From Streptomyces sp. AA1529 (GTDB lineage Bacteria; Actinomycetota; Actinomycetes; Streptomycetales; Streptomycetaceae), in the NCBI RefSeq assembly GCF_000280905.1, contig NZ_ALAP01000015.1, positions 186,001 through 250,000 of the forward strand: 64,000 bases of DNA, read 5' to 3'. Below are positions 57,939 to 64,000 of this stretch, in pieces. The notes below the pieces were generated by a model. That model saw only the letters and a list, made by a program, of their open reading frames with translations. It ran no database searches and was not told the origin of the DNA. A program made the translations under genes and the position numbers. Within the stretch, counting starts at the first letter, position 1. The number at the start of each line of letters is the position of its first letter.

Positions 57939-57968
57939 TTGGCAGGTTCGCTCATCGGCCCATAGGTT
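57939..57968 (+). promoter_or_regulatory. Candidate promoter of the P450-NOS-PKS operon
   Basis: TTGGCA, 18-bp spacer, TAGGTT, lying 37 bp before the P450 ATG, just after the regulator stop. Would drive P450, NOS and PKS together. Confidence 0.5.
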
Positions 57969-58004
57969 CGAGACGCCCTTGAGGGACAGGAGAGGTGGAA
58001 GCGT

Positions 58005-59222
58005 ATGACGACCTTGACCGGGCCCGGCCGCGAAGTCCTCGACATGTCGTTCTTCCAGGATCCGTACGCGGTCTACGACCGCCTCCGGGTGGAAGGACCC
58101 GTCCACGCGATGCGGACCCCCGACGGTATCGACGTCTGGGTGATCACCCGCTACGAGGAGGCCAAGGAAGCCCTCTCCGACGCCCGGTTCACCAAGGACT
58201 TCTCCGGTGTCCCGGACATCTTCGCGCAGCAGAGCACCGGTGTGTCGGCGCACGAGGGATACACCGACATCCTCACCAAGCACATGCTCTTCGCCGACCC
58301 GCCGGACCACACGCGGCTGCGCGAACTGGCGGCCAAGGCGTTCACCCGCCGCCGGGTCGAGGCCCTGCGTCCCGAGATCCAGCAGATCGTCGACGGCCTG
58401 CTGGACACGATCTCCGCCGCGGGCGAGGTCGACCTGCTGCGCTCCCTCTCGTTCCCGATGTCGATGGCCGTGACCTGCCGGCTGCTGGGGATCCCCCCGG
58501 CCGACGAGGACGCCTTCCGCACCTGGACCGAGACGATCTTCACCACCAACGACCCGGCCCGGATGAACGAGGCGGTGCGCGGGGTCGACCAGTACCTGGT
58601 CGACGTCATCGAGGCCAAGCGGGCCGACCCGGCCGACGACCTGATCACCGCGCTGATCAACGCCCGCGAGGACGGCGACCGGCTCAGCGACCGCGAACTG
58701 GTCTCGACCTGCGCGCTGATGTTCGTCGCCGGTTACGAGACCACCGCCAGCATGGTCGGCAACGCCGTGCTCGCGCTGCTGAAGAACCCCGACAAGCTGG
58801 CCGAACTCAAGGCGGACCCGTCGCTGATGCCCAACGCGGTGGACGAACTGCTGCGGTTCGACGGCCCGGTCAACGTGGCCACCCTGCGCTCCACCGCCAC
58901 CGACGTGACCGTCGCCGGCACCACCATCCCCAAGGGTCAGTTCGTCCTGGTCTCGCTGATCGCCGCCAACCGCGACGGTGAGAAGTTCCCCGAGCCGGCC
59001 CGGCTGGACTTCACCCGGCCGCTGGGCGGCAGCCTCGCCTTCGGCCACGGCATCCACTACTGCCTCGGCGCACCGCTCTCCCGGGTGGAGATCGAGGTGG
59101 CGCTGAGCAGGCTGCTGGCCCGCTTCCCGGACCTGAGCCTGGCCCGGGAGCCGGAGACCCTCCAGTGGCGCAACAGCCTGCTGGTCCGCGGCCTGAGCAC
59201 ACTGCCGATCCGGCTGCACTGA
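58005..59222 (+). CDS. Cytochrome P450
   Basis: 405-residue soluble bacterial P450. Heme loop FGHGIHYCLG with Cys353; K-helix NAVDELLRFDGPVN (ExxR); I-helix MFVAGYETTAS, with Tyr where AGHET(T) is commoner but with the acid-alcohol pair retained; C-helix DPPDHTRLRELAAKAF. The ribosome site GGAGAGG lies before ATG 58005. Because it precedes a nitric oxide synthase gene, it may use NO and O2 to nitrate an aromatic substrate like TxtE or RufO. Conventional hydroxylation of the polyketide is equally possible from sequence: unlike TxtE as I recall it, the I-helix and heme loop here are ordinary. Confidence 0.93.
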   Translation: MTTLTGPGREVLDMSFFQDPYAVYDRLRVEGPVHAMRTPDGIDVWVITRYEEAKEALSDARFTKDFSGVPDIFAQQSTGVSAHEGYTDILTKHMLFADPPDHTRLRELAAKAFTRRRVEALRPEIQQIVDGLLDTISAAGEVDLLRSLSFPMSMAVTCRLLGIPPADEDAFRTWTETIFTTNDPARMNEAVRGVDQYLVDVIEAKRADPADDLITALINAREDGDRLSDRELVSTCALMFVAGYETTASMVGNAVLALLKNPDKLAELKADPSLMPNAVDELLRFDGPVNVATLRSTATDVTVAGTTIPKGQFVLVSLIAANRDGEKFPEPARLDFTRPLGGSLAFGHGIHYCLGAPLSRVEIEVALSRLLARFPDLSLAREPETLQWRNSLLVRGLSTLPIRLH

Positions 59223-59306
59223 GCGAGCCGCTCCGCCGGCCGCGAGCGAGGGCCAGGGGAGCGGCGCACTGACGGGGAACAGCGGGGGCATGGGAACGGG
59301 GAAGCC

Positions 59307-60619
59307 TTGCTCAGTGAAAGTCTCTTTCGGCGTGCCGTCGAACGCTCCACCGGCGCCGCTCCGCCCGCGGCGGAGGCGCCGGCCGCCTCGCCCGGCCGGG
59401 ACACGGCCCGGCTGCTGGACGAAGCGGAGCGGTTCGTCGGCCTCTTCCACGACGAGGGCGAGGGGCAGGGCGGTTCGGCCGCCCGGCGGATGGCCGACAT
59501 CCGCGCCGAGGTGGACGCCACCGGCACCTACACCCACACCCAGGCGGAACTCGCCTTCGGGGCGCGGGTGGCCTGGCGCAACAGCAACCGCTGCATCGGC
59601 AGGCTGTACTGGCGCAGTCTGCGGGTGCGCGACCGGCGCGGCACCCGGGACGCGGCGGACATCGCAGCCGAGTCGGTCAAGCATCTGACGGAGGCGGGCG
59701 GCGGCGGCCGGATCCGGCCCACCATCACCGTGTTCGCCCCGGACGGGCCCGAAGCGCCCGGACCCCGCTTCCACAACGAGCAGCTCATCCGGTACGCCGG
59801 ATACCGGCAGCCGGACGGCACGGTGCTCGGCGACCCGATGAACACCGGCCTGACGGAACTGGCGCTGCGGCACGGCTGGCCCGGCGGCCCCGGCACCCGG
59901 TTCGACGTGCTGCCGCTGGTCATCGAGACCCCGCAGGACGGGATCGAGGTGTTCGAACTCCCCCCGGAGGCCGTGCTGGAGGTCGAGCTGTCCCACCCGC
60001 GGTACCCCTGGTTCGCCGGGCTGGGGCTGCGCTGGCACGCGGTGCCCGTGATCTCCGCCATGGACCTGGAGATCGGCGGCATCCGCTACCCGGCGGCGCC
60101 GTTCAACGGCTGGTACATGGGCACCGAGATCGGCGCACGCAACTTCGGGGACACCGACCGCTACGACATGCTGCCCGTCGTCGCGGCGAAGATGGCGCTG
60201 GACACCAGCTCCGACACCTCGCTGTGGCGGGACCGGGCGATGGTCGAGCTGAACGTCGCCGTCCTGCACTCCTTCGCCCGGGCCGACGTCAAGATCACCG
60301 ACCACCACACCGAGGCCAAGCGCTTCCTCACCCACGTCGAGCGCGAGGAGGAGGCGGGCCGCAGCTGCCCGGCGGACTGGTCGTGGATCGTGCCGCCGCT
60401 CTCCGGCTCGGCCACCCTCGTCTTCCACCGCTACTACGACGAGGGCGATCTGCGCCCCAACTACCTGCACCGCACCTGCCCCGTCACCCAGGAGCAGGCC
60501 CCGGCCCCCGGCGGCCGCGCCGACGGCCCGCAGCGGACCCCCGGCCCGCACCCGGGGCCGGCCCCCCGTGCGGACCGGCATGCGGCGGACGGTCCGCCGC
60601 GCCCAGGAGGGATCACCGG

Positions 60620-60623
<4 letters not shown>
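59307..60623 (+). CDS. nos: Nitric oxide synthase, oxygenase domain
   Basis: Oxidises L-arginine to citrulline and nitric oxide. 438 residues; bacterial NOS lacks the reductase domain and borrows electrons. Heme-ligand Cys96 in [13 protein letters not shown]; arginine-binding Glu274 in [32 protein letters not shown] and [20 protein letters not shown] are typical NOS core segments (the first residue pair of the latter reads ELSHPRYPW). The TTG start at 59307 was chosen because the only near ATG (59290) is out of frame; GGGGAAG lies just upstream. The C-terminal ~50 residues are Pro/Gly-rich and dispensable-looking. Its stop overlaps the PKS start by ATGA. Confidence 0.93.

Positions 60624-64000
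<3,377 letters not shown>

Overview
The window looks like a piece of a Streptomyces chromosome. GC content is very high, with strong third-position bias. Gene order over the first ~48 kb matches, from memory, the S. coelicolor SCO5393-SCO5459 neighbourhood: scy/filP cytoskeleton genes, methylmalonyl-CoA metabolism, absC, icmA, the pta-ackA-pyk/pfkA block, treS and an M4 protease. No RNA genes, CRISPR arrays, insertion sequences or phage genes were recognised.

Layout. 1-2.8 kb: ABC exporter genes with two closely related ATPases. 3-7.9 kb: the polar-growth coiled-coil proteins FilP and Scy. 8.3-11.2 kb: methylmalonyl-CoA epimerase, thiolase and the MeaB chaperone, followed by a decayed histidine-kinase tail and absC. 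12-14.1 kb: three overlapping AIM24-family genes. 14.2-20 kb: small membrane proteins, an MFS exporter, a MarR regulator, isobutyryl-CoA mutase (icmA, with a large palindrome at its start) and a TetR regulator. 20-24.7 kb: a thioredoxin/TPR protein, a 0.7-kb non-coding stretch and a DUF6230/DUF6114 secreted-protein operon. 24.8-31 kb: a pta-ackA-pyk operon divergent from pfkA. 31-38.7 kb: an MFS/LysR pair, an LAETG surface protein and a citrate/C4-dicarboxylate-type two-component system divergent from a dctA symporter. 38.9-53 kb: a lone treS, an M4 protease, an MFS transporter, two L,D-transpeptidases, an enoyl-CoA hydratase, an anti-sigma-like ATPase, Dps and a PAS-GAF-PP2C-HATPase switch protein.

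From about 53 kb the character changes: a lower-GC membrane gene, a mosaic pseudogene, then the left edge of a biosynthetic gene cluster. The cluster contains a metallophosphoesterase fused to an Sfp-type phosphopantetheinyl transferase (54334-56004), a TPR/LuxR regulator, a cytochrome P450, a bacterial nitric oxide synthase and a modular type I polyketide synthase that runs off the right end. The NOS stop and PKS start overlap in ATGA, so the two are translationally coupled. The PKS opens with a KSQ domain (active-site Cys replaced by Gln173) and an ACP but has no acyltransferase between them, followed by a normal KS.

P450+NOS pairs are known to nitrate aromatic residues in thaxtomin and rufomycin/ilamycin biosynthesis. 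I know of no described pathway where such a pair is coupled to an AT-less KSQ loading module, so this is the best candidate for an undescribed system. The product, the substrate of the NO chemistry and the loading mechanism cannot be read from this window.
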